From an uncultured Marinilabiliales bacterium (GTDB lineage: Bacteria; Bacteroidota; Bacteroidia; Bacteroidales; BM520), in the NCBI GenBank assembly GCA_937877575.1, contig CALFIZ010000143.1, forward strand, positions 1 to 6,721: a stretch of 6,721 bases of DNA, in the 5' to 3' direction. A model generated the notes under the pieces. The model saw only the letters and a program-made list of their open reading frames with translations. It had not been told where the DNA came from and ran no database searches. The translations under genes were made by a program, and so were the position numbers. Position 1 is the first letter of the stretch. Each line of letters opens with the position of its first letter. Below, piece by piece: positions 6,433-6,721 of this stretch.

Positions 6433-6464
6433 TTTGGTTATTAGAATAAGTTTTAATATCTTTG
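6433..6464 (+). promoter_or_regulatory. Promoter of the AAA ATPase gene
   Basis: TTTG at 6433-6436 and TATCTTTG at 6457-6464 are separated by 20 bp, with T following the -7 element. This is the best match in the window to the Bacteroidota promoter pattern. The transcript would start near 6470, leaving a leader of roughly 28 nt before the ATG at 6498. The -33 overlaps the right arm of a 7-bp inverted repeat (AATAACC 6412-6418, GGTTATT 6436-6442). Confidence 0.7.
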
Positions 6465-6497
6465 TACCCCAAAAAGGACGAAGTAATAAATATAGGT

Positions 6498-6721
6498 ATG
6501 GAAACTCTGTTTAAGAAGCATAGGGTGCTGGTATCCCAGGTCAGCATGAAGATTGTTCGCCAATTGATGAACTCCATCAACTGGGAAAAACAATTAGTGT
6601 CGATACGTGGCTCTCGTGGTGTTGGAAAGACCACGTTAGTGCGTCAATACATCAAGCGGAAGTATGGCGTAAATGCAGGTGAAGCACTGTACTTAGTGAT
6701 GGACAGTATGTATTTTACCAA
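6498..6721 (+). CDS. AAA ATPase, probably AAA_14/DUF4143 family (3' end outside window)
   Basis: The first 74 codons of a gene run off the right edge. An N-terminal region of about 33 residues (METLFKKHRVLVSQVS...) leads into the P-loop: LVSIRGSRGVGKTTLVRQYI (33-52), with Walker A G38-S-R-G-V-G-K-T45. This is followed by a segment ending 'ALYLVMDSMYFT', which fits the next beta strand. A short N-terminal helix before 'Q.....G.R.vGKTtl..q.i' and a later 'Y..lD' strand is typical of the AAA_14 (PF13173) plus DUF4143 ATPases that are highly multiplied in Bacteroidales. Their role is not settled, and they are often seen in strain-variable loci. The start at 6498 is about 33 bp after the -7 element. 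Family placement is tentative because Walker B and the C-terminal domain lie outside the window. Confidence 0.8.
   Translation, partial: METLFKKHRVLVSQVSMKIVRQLMNSINWEKQLVSIRGSRGVGKTTLVRQYIKRKYGVNAGEALYLVMDSMYFT

Larger units (their letters stand above)
6125..6497. other. 373-bp divergent intergenic region
   Basis: From left to right this stretch holds the A-rich leader and promoter of the barrel operon, the triple GCAGATTTTGAAA repeat, a segment with weak inverted repeats (6379-6443) and the promoter of the ATPase gene. No open frame with a plausible start or family match was found on either strand. No tRNA or other RNA gene is apparent. Confidence 0.7.

Noticed and set aside
6392..6634. 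Minus-strand open frame of 80 codons
   Set aside because: It covers the ATPase promoter and Walker A region in antisense and matches nothing.

Overview
The window looks like Bacteroidales DNA (Bacteroides, Prevotella or Muribaculaceae type). It carries promoters of the Bacteroidota pattern (-33 TTG/TTTG and -7 TAnnTTTG) and AT-rich starts without a Shine-Dalgarno sequence. It also carries a TonB-dependent receptor / DUF4249 lipoprotein pair, a 'CKDDD' type lipoprotein leader, and AAA ATPases of two families that are expanded in this order. The genus cannot be fixed from this sequence alone.

Layout. Positions 1-83 are the last codons of a gene that probably encodes an AAA-ATPase-like/PDDEXK_9 protein. 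A 175-bp gap with a candidate promoter leads into a tight plus-strand cluster (259-3302): an FprA-type flavodiiron protein, a DUF389 membrane protein and a GNAT acetyltransferase, separated by only 7 and 10 bp, so probably one transcript. Its last stop codon lies 2 bp from the stop codon of a convergent minus-strand operon (6124 down to 3305). That operon has a TonB-dependent-receptor-family beta-barrel gene first and a DUF4249 lipoprotein gene second. A 373-bp intergenic region holds divergent promoters and a triple direct repeat. It is followed by the 5' end of an AAA_14/DUF4143-type ATPase gene that runs off the window.

How the genes may work together. The flavodiiron protein reduces O2 and/or NO to protect anaerobic metabolism. 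Why it is linked to DUF389, which has no settled function, and to an acetyltransferase is unknown. TonB receptors and DUF4249 lipoproteins normally act as an outer-membrane uptake pair.

The most striking feature is the receptor gene. Its first ~26-33 codons are a surface-lipoprotein leader (lipobox cysteine at residue 25, then KDDD) joined in frame to the start of the beta-barrel. The CarboxypepD_reg-like and plug domains expected ahead of the barrel are absent. The barrel (about 570 residues, ending in the aromatic outer-membrane signature) and its DUF4249 partner have no frame disruption. This is either a recombination scar, a phase-variant arrangement, an assembly join, or a plug-less lipidated barrel of a kind not normally described.
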